Positions 7,064 through 14,234 of a stretch of 18,378 nt of DNA are shown piece after piece. The stretch is from an uncultured cyanobacterium (lineage in GTDB: Bacteria > Cyanobacteriota > Cyanobacteriia > PCC-6307 > Cyanobiaceae), in the NCBI GenBank assembly GCA_903921295.1, contig CAIXOZ010000005.1:1-18378 (forward strand), in the 5' to 3' direction. A program made the position numbers and the translations under genes. A model generated the notes under the pieces. That model was not told the origin of the DNA. It saw nothing but the letters and a program-made list of their open reading frames with translations, and did not search any database. Each line of letters opens with the position of its first letter. Position 1 is the first letter of the stretch.

Positions 7064-7902
7064 CCCAGCCCGAGCGCCTGCAGGACGCCCTCCGGCGCCA
7101 GGGCAGCGAGATCATCAGGGGCACCGATGGCCTGCACCCCCTGGCGGACCGGCAGGCTGTCGGCGGGGCGGCCCAGGGCCACCAGGGGAATCCCCAGCAG
7201 CAGCGCCAGTTCCGAAACCACCGGGGCACTGCTGAGCACCACATCCACGCTCGCCACCTGGGCGGCGCGTTCGAGCAGCGACCCCTGAGGCAGAGCCTGC
7301 TGGCAGCGCAGCCCGCCGATGCGGCTGCGGATCAGGCCCGGCAGCGCCTCCCAGCGATCTGAAGGCCAATCGATGGAGCCGCCGGCGGGGGCGAGCAACA
7401 GCAACGGTCCATCACCAGCCGGCTGGGCGGCGATGGCGCGATCGAGGGCCTCGCGCGGCAGGCTGAGGCGGAAGCTCTCCGCGACCGGGGGTACCCCGAG
7501 GCGCTGCAGCCAGGGCTGCAGCCGCTGGCTGGGCCAGCCCTGCCCCGGCGGCGTCAGCGCGATCGTTTCGGTGGCGGAAAAGCCTCGCTCGGAGATCCGG
7601 GTGGGGATGTGGCTCATCGAGAGCATCAGATCCACCTGACGGCCCTCGGCCAGGTTGAAGCAGACCTGAAAATCCGGATCGCGCACCGAACCGAGCAGAT
7701 TGGCCCAGTCGGCCAGGGTGGCGGAATCGAACGGGAAGGGGATCACCCGCTCCACGGCCGGCAGCAACGACCAGGCCGGCCCCGACGTCGGTGGACAGAC
7801 GACCTGGAGCTGGGCCTTGAGGGCGGAAGCGACGGCGGCCGCCGCCGGCAGGGTCTGGAGCTGGTTCGCCAGATCGCCCGGCACAATCAGAAGCACGCGC
7901 AT
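7060..7902 (-). CDS. Glycosyltransferase family 9 (heptosyltransferase)-like protein, degenerate
   Basis: A 280-residue protein with the two-domain GT-B outline of ADP-heptose:LPS heptosyltransferases. The N-terminus MRVLLIVPGDLANQLQTLPA carries the family's G-D-x-TLPA pattern with D10. APAGGSIDWPSDRW (171-184) corresponds to the usual PGA..K.WP...W block. However, the C-terminal donor-site signature (DTGxxHLAAALG) is replaced by VLSSAPVVSELALLLG (222-237), losing the aspartate, glycine and histidine. Catalytic activity is therefore doubtful. I chose ATG 7902 because the longer frame to 8040 runs into the divergent ispD gene and lacks conserved sequence. It is the first gene of a leftward unit with the channel-like gene (ATGA overlap). 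Confidence 0.78.
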   Translation of the reverse strand: MRVLLIVPGDLANQLQTLPAAAAVASALKAQLQVVCPPTSGPAWSLLPAVERVIPFPFDSATLADWANLLGSVRDPDFQVCFNLAEGRQVDLMLSMSHIPTRISERGFSATETIALTPPGQGWPSQRLQPWLQRLGVPPVAESFRLSLPREALDRAIAAQPAGDGPLLLLAPAGGSIDWPSDRWEALPGLIRSRIGGLRCQQALPQGSLLERAAQVASVDVVLSSAPVVSELALLLGIPLVALGRPADSLPVRQGVQAIGAPDDLAALAPEGVLQALGLG

Positions 7903-7935
7903 CGGGGCGGTTCGGCGCAGTCGGCAAGTGGTCTG

Positions 7936-7964
7936 ATTGTATGGATCCCATCCCGTCCTGCCCA
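7936..7964 (-). promoter_or_regulatory. Probable promoter of the GT9-like / channel / fabG unit
   Basis: On the minus strand a -35 hexamer TGGGCA (7959-7964, 4 of 6 to TTGACA) is followed after 17 bp by a -10 hexamer TACAAT (7936-7941, 5 of 6 to TATAAT). Transcription would begin near 7929, giving a leader of about 27 nt to ATG 7902. It sits in the 79-bp spacer shared with divergent ispD. Confidence 0.5.
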
Positions 7965-7981
7965 TCGCCAGGGACCCGCTT

Positions 7982-8662
7982 GTGCATCTGCTGATCGCCG
8001 CCGCCGGAAGCGGTCGCCGCATGGGCGCCGCCGGCAACAAGTTGCTCCTTGAGGTGGCCGGCCGGCCGGTGCTGGCCTGGACCCTGGATGCGGCCCTGGC
8101 CTGTGAGGCGATCGTCTGGATCGGCGTGGTCGGCCAGCCGGTGGATCAGGAGGCGATCACGGCGATCGTGGCGGCGGCCCGCCCGAACCGACCGGTGGTC
8201 TGGATCCAGGGGGGGGACACCCGCCAGGAGTCGGTCAGCTGCGGGCTGGCGGCCCTTCCCGCCGAGGCCTCAGGGGTGCTGATTCACGATGGCGCCCGCT
8301 GCCTGGTGGAGCCGGAGCTGTTCCAACGCTGCGGCGCTGCGGTGCAGGCCGGCCGTGCCGTGATCGCCGCCACCCCCGTCACCGACACAATCAAACAGGT
8401 GGACGACGGTGGCACGATCACCGCCACCCCCGATCGCAGCCGTCTCTGGGCCGCCCAGACGCCCCAGGGATTCCCGGTGGAACAGCTGCGCCAGGCCCAT
8501 GCCACGGCCCGCGAGCGGCAGTGGAGCGTCACCGATGACGCGGCCCTGTTCGAGCGCCTCGGTCTGGCCGTGGAGGTGCTGGAGGCCCCTCCCTCCAACA
8601 TCAAGCTCACGACCCCGTTTGATCTGACCGTGGCAGCGGCGGTGCTCCAGGCACGAGGCTGA
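7982..8662 (+). CDS. ispD: 2-C-methyl-D-erythritol 4-phosphate cytidylyltransferase (MEP pathway)
   Basis: A 226-residue enzyme that joins CTP and MEP to give CDP-ME, the third step of the plastid/cyanobacterial isoprenoid route. The CTP loop AAAGSGRRMG (6-15) with K20, the HDGAR block (102-106), AAQTPQGF (157-164), WSVTDDA (181-187) and K208 near the end (NIKLTTPFDL) are all in place, and length is normal. I chose GTG 7982 because it gives the usual MHLLIAAAGSG start and has an AGGGA ribosome-binding site 7-8 bp upstream; a TTG at 7937 in the same frame adds 15 unconserved residues. The last 56 bp overlap the end of the convergent LD-carboxypeptidase gene. The UbiA product nearby consumes a polyprenyl diphosphate made from this pathway. 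Confidence 0.95.
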   Translation: MHLLIAAAGSGRRMGAAGNKLLLEVAGRPVLAWTLDAALACEAIVWIGVVGQPVDQEAITAIVAAARPNRPVVWIQGGDTRQESVSCGLAALPAEASGVLIHDGARCLVEPELFQRCGAAVQAGRAVIAATPVTDTIKQVDDGGTITATPDRSRLWAAQTPQGFPVEQLRQAHATARERQWSVTDDAALFERLGLAVEVLEAPPSNIKLTTPFDLTVAAAVLQARG

Positions 8663-9575
8663 GGCTGGCACTGCCATCGGCACCGGCCTCCAGGCAGGCG
8701 GTCACCCCCAGGGGCAGGGCCGCATTGCCGGGCGCATGGCCCACGGGCAGATCAGCCACCACCGGGATGCCGAGGTCGGCGGTGCGCTCCCGCAGCACCT
8801 CCTCCACGGTGAATGAGCGAATCGGATCGGCCGGATCGGCCGGCTCCTCGCAGTGCAGGAAATTGCCGAAACCGATCGCCGCCAGCTGCTGCAGCGCGCC
8901 TGCGAGGCGCCAATGGGTGAGCAGACGATCGAGGCGGTAGGGGGCTTCGCCCACATCCTCAAGGATCAGCACCGCGCCGGCCAGCGCCGGCAGATGGCCG
9001 GTACCGAGCAGATGGGTGGCCACGGTCAGGTTGCCCACCAGCAGAGGGCCCTGCGCCCGGCCCGGAACCCAGGTGCGGCCGGACAGCGGCGCCAGGGGCG
9101 CGCCGAACAGCAGCGAACGGAGCCGCTCCTGGCTCCAGGCCGGTTCTGCCGCCAGGGTGGTGAGCAGGGGCCCGTGAATGGCACCGCGATGCCCCTGGGC
9201 CAGCTGAGCCCAGAGAAGACTGGTGACATCGGAAAAGCCCAGCAGCCAGCCATCGCCAAGGGCGGGCTGGGCTTCAAGCAGCCGTGCCGCGCCCCAGCCG
9301 CCCCGCAGGCAGGCGCGCAGGGCTGGCGCCGGGGTGCCCAGGTGCAACAGATCAGCGGCTCGGGCCCGGTCGTCACCGGCGAGATAGCCCCAGCGCCGCT
9401 GGGCTCCATCGCCCTCCAGCACCTCCAGCCCCCAGGCGCGCAGGAGGTTCAGGCCGGCATCCAGGCGCTCCCGGTCCGCCAGGGCCGAGCTGGCGGCCAC
9501 CAGTCGGACCGGATCACCCGCCCTGAGCGGTGGCGGCAACGGCCGGATCGGCAGGGGTCGGGCCCGGATGGTCAT
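8607..9575 (-). CDS. LD-carboxypeptidase-family protein (peptidase S66)
   Basis: A 322-residue serine peptidase-like protein. S66 enzymes remove the terminal D-Ala from tetrapeptides during cytoplasmic murein recycling. The nucleophile elbow GFSDVT gives S115; E206 (ILEDVGEAPYRLDR) and H280 (PVGHAPGN) complete the Ser-Glu-His triad, with spacing like LdcA. RGGWGAARLL (91-100) is the usual oxyanion-region block. No signal peptide is visible, consistent with a cytoplasmic enzyme. I chose ATG 9575, whose first bases overlap the ubiA stop as ATGA, because the longer frame to 9716 lies inside ubiA. The C-terminal ~18 residues (GAPPLPRSDQTGS) lie in the overlap with ispD and are not conserved in the family. 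Microcin-resistance (MccF-like) members share the fold, so the substrate is not certain. Confidence 0.92.
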   Translation of the reverse strand: MTIRARPLPIRPLPPPLRAGDPVRLVAASSALADRERLDAGLNLLRAWGLEVLEGDGAQRRWGYLAGDDRARAADLLHLGTPAPALRACLRGGWGAARLLEAQPALGDGWLLGFSDVTSLLWAQLAQGHRGAIHGPLLTTLAAEPAWSQERLRSLLFGAPLAPLSGRTWVPGRAQGPLLVGNLTVATHLLGTGHLPALAGAVLILEDVGEAPYRLDRLLTHWRLAGALQQLAAIGFGNFLHCEEPADPADPIRSFTVEEVLRERTADLGIPVVADLPVGHAPGNAALPLGVTACLEAGADGSASLSLVPGAPPLPRSDQTGS

Positions 9576-10432
9576 CCGACGCGGCCGAGGATGAGGGCCA
9601 GCAGCAGCAGGGATCCGAGCAGCACCTGACGCTGGAAATGGCGGCCATAGCCCGAAAAGCCCGGCCGCTCCAGCATCCACCCCTCCCGGGTCATGCCGCA
9701 GGCGGCCACCAGCCACAGCGGCCAGAAGGCCGGGCCGATGCCGGAGAGAAACGCCGCCGCCGCCAGGGCCAACGCCGCCAGTCCGTAGCAGAGCCGCACC
9801 GTCAGCGGCGCCAGCGCCCCGAGCGTGAGGGCGCTGCTGCGCAGACCGAGGGCGGCATCGTCACGGCGGTCACTCATCGCGTAGACGGTGTCGAAGCCGA
9901 AGGTCCAGAGCACGGCGGCGAGCCAGGCCAGCGCCACGGTGGGCAGCGGCGTGAGCGAGCCGGCGGCGGCCGCCCAGGGAAGCAGCACCGCGAAGCCCCA
10001 GCAGAGGGCCAGCACCAGCTGGGGCAGGCCGAACCAGCGCTTGGCGGAGGGGTAGACGAGCACCGGCAAACCGGTGGCCCAGGCGAGCTGGAGGCAGAGG
10101 CTTCGGTTCGGGGCCGGCAGGGCCTGCAGCACGGCATAGGCGGCCGCGATGCAGAGAAGCAGCAGCACCCAGGCACTGGCGACGCTGACACGGCCCGAGG
10201 CCAGCGGACGGGTGCGGGTGCGCTCGACCGCTGGATCAAAGCGTCGATCCCAGAGATCGTTGACCACACAACCGCCACCACTGACAGCGAGGCCACCAAG
10301 CACGATCCAGCCCACCAGTGTTGCCGCGGGAGGCTGGGGCTGCAGCCAGAGGGCCCAACCCGCCGGCACCAGCAGAATCAAACGACCACTGGGCTTGTCC
10401 CAGCGCAGCAATTCCAGCCAGGCCCTGAGCAC
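9572..10432 (-). CDS. ubiA: 4-hydroxybenzoate polyprenyltransferase, UbiA family (plastoquinone route)
   Basis: A 286-residue membrane enzyme with about eight to nine hydrophobic segments. The first aspartate motif is NDLWDRRFD (58-66, N-D-x-x-D-x-x-x-D) followed by VERTRTRPLASG; the second is DTVYAMSDRRDD (181-192), giving D181, D188 and D191. Both bind Mg-diphosphate. In cyanobacteria this enzyme attaches a solanesyl-type chain to 4-hydroxybenzoate as a precursor of plastoquinone. The YPSAKRWFGLPQ block (127-138) between the motifs is typical of the 4-hydroxybenzoate subgroup. The start is GTG at 10430-10432 (protein MLRAWLELLRWDKPSGR); no better upstream start is present. It overlaps the LD-carboxypeptidase start by ATGA and is divergent from ppx across 236 bp. 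Confidence 0.94.
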   Translation of the reverse strand: MLRAWLELLRWDKPSGRLILLVPAGWALWLQPQPPAATLVGWIVLGGLAVSGGGCVVNDLWDRRFDPAVERTRTRPLASGRVSVASAWVLLLLCIAAAYAVLQALPAPNRSLCLQLAWATGLPVLVYPSAKRWFGLPQLVLALCWGFAVLLPWAAAAGSLTPLPTVALAWLAAVLWTFGFDTVYAMSDRRDDAALGLRSSALTLGALAPLTVRLCYGLAALALAAAAFLSGIGPAFWPLWLVAACGMTREGWMLERPGFSGYGRHFQRQVLLGSLLLLALILGRVG

Positions 10433-10668
10433 GACACCACCGAGGCTGCCGGCACCCTAGGGCTGAAGGCAGGGGGCTCTGCCCGACCGGCAGGGCCCAT
10501 CCGCGGGAGTGACCGGCCCCAGCGGCTGGAGCCCCTGCCCGCGCTGCGGTCACGACGATGGCGCGGCGAGAGGCGTTCCAGCCACGGAATGGAAACGGTT
10601 GATGGGCGAGCGGAGGCGCTTTCTGGCTGGGGCGGGTGGCAAAGTGGCGCCTGCCGGCCGCCGCCCCG

Positions 10669-12261
10669 ATGGTTGCAAGCCCCTCCCCTGCTGCGCCCCC
10701 CGGCCTGCGGCGCGTGGCCGCCATCGACATCGGCACCAACTCGATCCATCTGCTGATCGCAGCGATCAACCCCGACCTGCACTCCTTCAGTGTGGTGCTG
10801 GTGGAGAAGAGCACGGCCCGGCTCGGCGAGCGGGATCCGATCAGCGGGGCCCTCTCCGAGGCCGCGATCGAGCGCGGCTTCCGAACCCTGCAGCACTGCC
10901 GCGAACTGGCCGAGAGCCATGGTGTTGAGGCGATCGTCACCGCCGCCACCAGTGCCGTGCGCGAAGCCCCGAATGGCCGCGACTTTCTCCAGAGCGTTCA
11001 GGAACAGATCGGTCTGACGGTGGATCTGATCAGCGGCCCGGAAGAAGCGCGTCTAATCTACCTGGGGGTGCTCTCGGGCATGGCCTTCGGCGATCAGCCC
11101 CACCTGATCCTCGACATCGGTGGAGGGTCCACCGAACTGGTGCTGGCCGATGGACGCGACAGCCGCGCCCTGACCAGCACCCGGGTGGGTGCGGTGCGCC
11201 TGCAGCGGGATTTCATCGATCAGGATCCGCTGCCACCGGAGCGACGATCCTTCCTGACGGCCTTCATCCAGGGCGCCCTGGAACCGGCGGTGCTGCAGGT
11301 GCGCCAGCGGATCGAGGCCGGGGAGGCGCCGGTGATGGTGGCCACGAGCGGCACCGCCATGGCCATCGGCGCTCTGGCTGCCGCCGAGGAGGAGCGCCCG
11401 CCCCTCAAGCTTCAGGGCTACCGGATCAGCCGCCAGCGGGTCGATCAGCTGGTCGATCGCCTGGTGGCGATGACGCCCGAACAACGGCGGGCCCTGCCGG
11501 CGATCAATGACCGCCGGGCCGAGATCATCGTACCCGGGGCTCTGATCCTGCAGACGGCGATGCGGATGCTGGCGGTGCAGGAGCTGGTGGTCTGCGATCG
11601 GGCCCTGCGCGAAGGGCTGATCGTGGATTGGATGCTGCGCCAGGGCCTGCTGGAGGATCGTTTTGCTTACCAGAGCAGCATTCGCCAGCGCAGCATCCGC
11701 CATCAGGCCCAGCGCTTCGGCGTTGATCTGGCCCGGGCCGAGCGGGTGGCCACCCTGGCCCTGAGCCTCTACGACCAGACAGTCGGCCAGCTCCATCAGG
11801 ACAACGGAGCCGGTCGGGAGCTGCTCTGGGCGGCAGCGATGCTGCACAGCTGCGGCCAGCACATCAATGTCGGCGCGTACCACAAGCATTCCTGGTACCT
11901 GATCCGCCACGGCGAGCTGCTCGGCTACTCCGATGGCGAACACCTCATCGTCGCCGCCATTGCCCGCTACCACCGGCGCAGCCTGCCCAAGAAGCGGCAT
12001 GAGGCCTGGCAGCTGCTCGACAGCCGCGAGGACCGCCGCCTGGTGGGGGGGATGGCCCTGCTGCTGCGGCTGGCGGCCGCCCTGGATCGAAGGCCGGAAG
12101 CGCGGCTCTCGGGCCTGAGCGCCACCGTGGCCGATCAACAGCTGCGGATCACGCTCCACCCGGGCGACCCCGGCCTCGACCTGAGCCTGGAGCAGTGGAG
12201 CCTGCGGGGCTGCGCCGCAGCCCTGAAGGAGGCCACCGGCCATGAGCTGGTGGTGCACTGA
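10669..12261 (+). CDS. ppx: Exopolyphosphatase / guanosine pentaphosphate phosphohydrolase (Ppx/GppA)
   Basis: A 530-residue protein of the ASKHA fold that hydrolyses polyphosphate, pppGpp or both. Phosphate loop 1 is AAIDIGTNSIHLLIA (17-31), the SGPEEARLIYLGV block (122-134) carries the catalytic glutamate region at E125/E126, and phosphate loop 2 is LDIGGGSTEL (148-157). ATSGTAMAIGAL provides the later nucleotide-loop segment. The C-terminal half contains an HD-like helical domain with the MLHSCGQHI...HKHSWYLI cluster. Length suits bacterial Ppx/GppA. I chose ATG 10669; an in-frame GTG at 10636 would add 11 residues and cannot be excluded. It is transcribed away from ubiA. The 236-bp spacer shows no convincing -10, only a small GGCAG/CTGCC hairpin. 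Confidence 0.95.
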   Translation: MVASPSPAAPPGLRRVAAIDIGTNSIHLLIAAINPDLHSFSVVLVEKSTARLGERDPISGALSEAAIERGFRTLQHCRELAESHGVEAIVTAATSAVREAPNGRDFLQSVQEQIGLTVDLISGPEEARLIYLGVLSGMAFGDQPHLILDIGGGSTELVLADGRDSRALTSTRVGAVRLQRDFIDQDPLPPERRSFLTAFIQGALEPAVLQVRQRIEAGEAPVMVATSGTAMAIGALAAAEEERPPLKLQGYRISRQRVDQLVDRLVAMTPEQRRALPAINDRRAEIIVPGALILQTAMRMLAVQELVVCDRALREGLIVDWMLRQGLLEDRFAYQSSIRQRSIRHQAQRFGVDLARAERVATLALSLYDQTVGQLHQDNGAGRELLWAAAMLHSCGQHINVGAYHKHSWYLIRHGELLGYSDGEHLIVAAIARYHRRSLPKKRHEAWQLLDSREDRRLVGGMALLLRLAAALDRRPEARLSGLSATVADQQLRITLHPGDPGLDLSLEQWSLRGCAAALKEATGHELVVH

Positions 12262-12303
12262 CGCCAGCCCGACCAGTTGCTGCAGGTGGATTCAAAGGAT
12301 CGG

Positions 12304-12390
12304 ATGGCGACGATCACGGATCTGTCGCCCGCCGATGGCGTGGCCATCGTGCAGCGACTGCCCGGCCGCCGCCGCACAACGGGCAGCTGA
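12304..12390 (+). CDS. Possible 28-residue small ORF after ppx
   Basis: In the 142-bp spacer after ppx, an ATG at 12304 preceded by AAAGGA (a good Shine-Dalgarno match, 4 bp upstream) opens a 28-codon frame ending in TGA at 12388-12390. The product starts MATITDLSPADGVAIVQRL and ends in a basic GRRRTTGS tail. It reads in the same direction as ppx and converges on the RodZ-like gene. The ribosome-binding site is better than those of most genes in this window, but the frame is very short and I know no homologue, so it may be chance or the remnant of a longer gene. Confidence 0.25.
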   Translation: MATITDLSPADGVAIVQRLPGRRRTTGS

Positions 12391-12403
12391 TCGCCTGAGG
12401 GAC

Positions 12404-13309
12404 TCAGTCGGGAGTCGCCGGCAGGACCTGAACGCGGCCATCGGGCCTGATCCGCCACCAGACCTGGTCGTCAATGCGGCCAAGAACCCGGGCAGGCCTG
12501 GAATCGGTACGCAACTGAATCAGATCGGGGCGACCGGACCGGATCATCAGGCCATCAGCGATCGGGAAGCGCTGCTCTCGCTTGAGCAAGCCGTAATGGA
12601 GACGCTGACCACGCCCGTTGCGCACCTCCAGCCAACTGCGGCCCAAAGGCTGCAACAGCACCTCGCCAGGACCGACACCGACGGAGACCGGGGCCTTCAC
12701 AGGCGCGACGGGCCGGCGCACTGCGGCAGCCAACGGTGGCCGATCCATGGGGACACGGGCCCCCGGGCGCCAGAGAACAGCCGCGCCAGAGGCCACACCG
12801 ACCAGAAGCGTCAGGGCCATCAACGGCCTCAGCCAGACCCTGTTGGACGCCTGAACGGGCAAGGAGGTCTCGCGAAGCGCCTGCCCATGGCGGTTGCCAC
12901 GCTCACCAGGCGGCTCGGACGCAAAAGCGCCGGTGATCCCGTTGGCGGCAACAACACCAGAAGAGGCCGCCTGGGCGACAGCGGCGGCAGCAGAGGCGGC
13001 CGTCGCCCTGGCGGCCGTGGCCTTGCCAGGCGAAGCCGGCGCAGGCAGCGACTTCTGGCACTGGCGCAGGGCCTCGATCTGAACGTCAACGGAGAGTTCG
13101 AGGAAGCTGGCGATACGCCGGGCATGGGCGATCACGAACACCAGCTCCGGCAACCGGGCCAGCTCCCCCTCCTCGAGGGCCTGAAGCTGTTCGATTCCCA
13201 TGTGCAGGCGCCGGGAAAGTTCCCCAAGCGAACACCCCCTGCCCTGGCGACCCTCCCGCAAGGCCTGTCCAAGGGCCTTCATGCTGACCTCAAGGGGTGA
13301 CGGCGCCAT
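12404..13309 (-). CDS. RodZ-like protein: N-terminal HTH, one membrane helix, C-terminal DUF4115-like domain
   Basis: A protein of about 301 residues. Residues ~11-80 form an Xre/HTH-25-like domain (KALGQALREGRQGRGCSLGE, ALEEGELARLPE), matching the cytoplasmic domain of RodZ that contacts MreB. A long Ala-rich, low-complexity linker (~88-157) leads to one membrane helix (159-180), then a Pro-rich stretch and a C-terminal beta domain with SWLEVRNGRGQRLHYGLLK (225-243) and SGRPDLIQLRT. That order is typical of RodZ, a cell-shape and envelope protein. Start is ambiguous: ATG codons lie at 13375, 13336, 13309 and 13282, and a TTG at 13408. I chose 13309 because the predicted transcription start falls close to 13375. 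It may be a second, divergent RodZ-type protein rather than RodZ itself. Confidence 0.8.
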   Translation of the reverse strand: MAPSPLEVSMKALGQALREGRQGRGCSLGELSRRLHMGIEQLQALEEGELARLPELVFVIAHARRIASFLELSVDVQIEALRQCQKSLPAPASPGKATAARATAASAAAAVAQAASSGVVAANGITGAFASEPPGERGNRHGQALRETSLPVQASNRVWLRPLMALTLLVGVASGAAVLWRPGARVPMDRPPLAAAVRRPVAPVKAPVSVGVGPGEVLLQPLGRSWLEVRNGRGQRLHYGLLKREQRFPIADGLMIRSGRPDLIQLRTDSRPARVLGRIDDQVWWRIRPDGRVQVLPATPD

Positions 13310-13380
13310 CGTGTCGAGCTTGGGATCAGCCGGCATGCACCAGTCCGAAGAAGTGAAGGGTGGCGAAAACGCCATTCTTA

Positions 13381-13416
13381 GCTGATTTATCTTATCAGCG
13401 GCATGCAAATCGTCGA
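13381..13416 (-). promoter_or_regulatory. Probable rodZ-like promoter with overlapping palindrome
   Basis: On the minus strand TCGACG (13411-13416, 4 of 6 to TTGACA) and TAAGAT (13389-13394, 4 of 6 to TATAAT) are separated by 16 bp in an A/T-rich stretch that stands out from the G/C-rich surroundings. The -10 lies within a perfect palindrome GCTGAT-N7-ATCAGC (13381-13399), a plausible operator. Transcription would begin around 13382. Confidence 0.45.
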
Positions 13417-14001
13417 ATTTTCACTAATCGGTAGCACAGCGCATCCATCAAGAACGCCACGCGCACAATCTGCATCAATCCAGCGCACCACCCGGCCATG
13501 GCAGTGACCTGCACCGCGATCCGCACGGCGACCGGTACAGCGCTTCCACCGACCGAAGCCAACAACCTGATCGGATGGGAACAGCCGACCCTCTGCCAAC
13601 GCATCTCCCCCCGGGTGGGCGCGCACCGTCCGCTGCTGAACTGCGGCATCGCTTCAGCACCTCCGGGAGCCAGCCATTCAGGCACGATCGGCTTCTGCGC
13701 CGCTGGCGGCCAGAACCGCATCACCGGTGCCAGCAGGGACGATGGCGCCGGCATGCCTCCGATCGCCCCCGGAGAACGGGATCGCAGGAGTGCAGCGCGC
13801 TCCAGGTCTCTCTCCGACCACAACACAGCCGCGACGGCGCCCTGACCGGAAGGAGGCTCCTGCCGACCGGCCGGAGCCTGGACACGCCAACCGACGGCGC
13901 TTTCCCAGGGCTGGTGGTCAGGACTGGAGTCTGAATCCCACCGACCGGTGCCGAGAGGGGAAACCGCGCCCAGGCAGGGGACGGTCGGAAGGAAAATTCA
14001 G
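13410..14001. other. Gene-poor stretch between the rodZ-like promoter and tRNA-Val
   Basis: About 590 bp with no gene I can support. The best open frames are 13498-13845 (+, 115 codons) and 13395-13826 (-, 143 codons). Both share the same wobble phase, with roughly three quarters G/C by hand count, but neither shows the lowered second-position G/C of the neighbouring genes nor a recognisable domain. A perfect 7-bp stem AGGCTCC/GGAGCCT (13854-13860 and 13873-13879) and a short CACCG/CGGTG repeat near 13939 are the only structures seen. No copy of the tRNA 3' end, integrase or IS end is visible. Confidence 0.6.
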
Positions 14002-14073
<72 letters not shown>

Positions 14074-14083
14074 GCACTGGTGA

Positions 14084-14089
14084 ATCTTA
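14084..14089 (-). promoter_or_regulatory. Possible -10 element of tRNA-Val
   Basis: TAAGAT on the minus strand (4 of 6 to TATAAT) lies 10 bp upstream of the mature tRNA 5' end, in a short A/T-rich patch. No convincing -35 is found at 16-18 bp. The same hexamer appears in the rodZ-like promoter. Confidence 0.35.
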
Positions 14090-14234
14090 AACCACGACCG
14101 CTCCCACCCAGGCTGCAGTGCCCCGGTCCCTGAGGCCGGCACGGCAGGGATGAGCATCGGAGGCCCACGGGGCTCCACCCTCGCAGGCGGCAACCAACGA
14201 TCAGCGACGATGGCCTCAGACCACGCTCGTTTCT

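Noticed and set aside
13395..13826. 143-codon minus-strand frame with a hydrophobic C-terminal third
   Set aside because: No family match, and its end runs into the predicted rodZ-like promoter. Not enough to call a gene.
13498..13845. 115-codon plus-strand frame in the gene-poor region
   Set aside because: Third positions are G/C-rich but second positions are too, there is no recognisable domain, and no ribosome-binding site precedes the ATG. Kept only as part of the gene-poor region.
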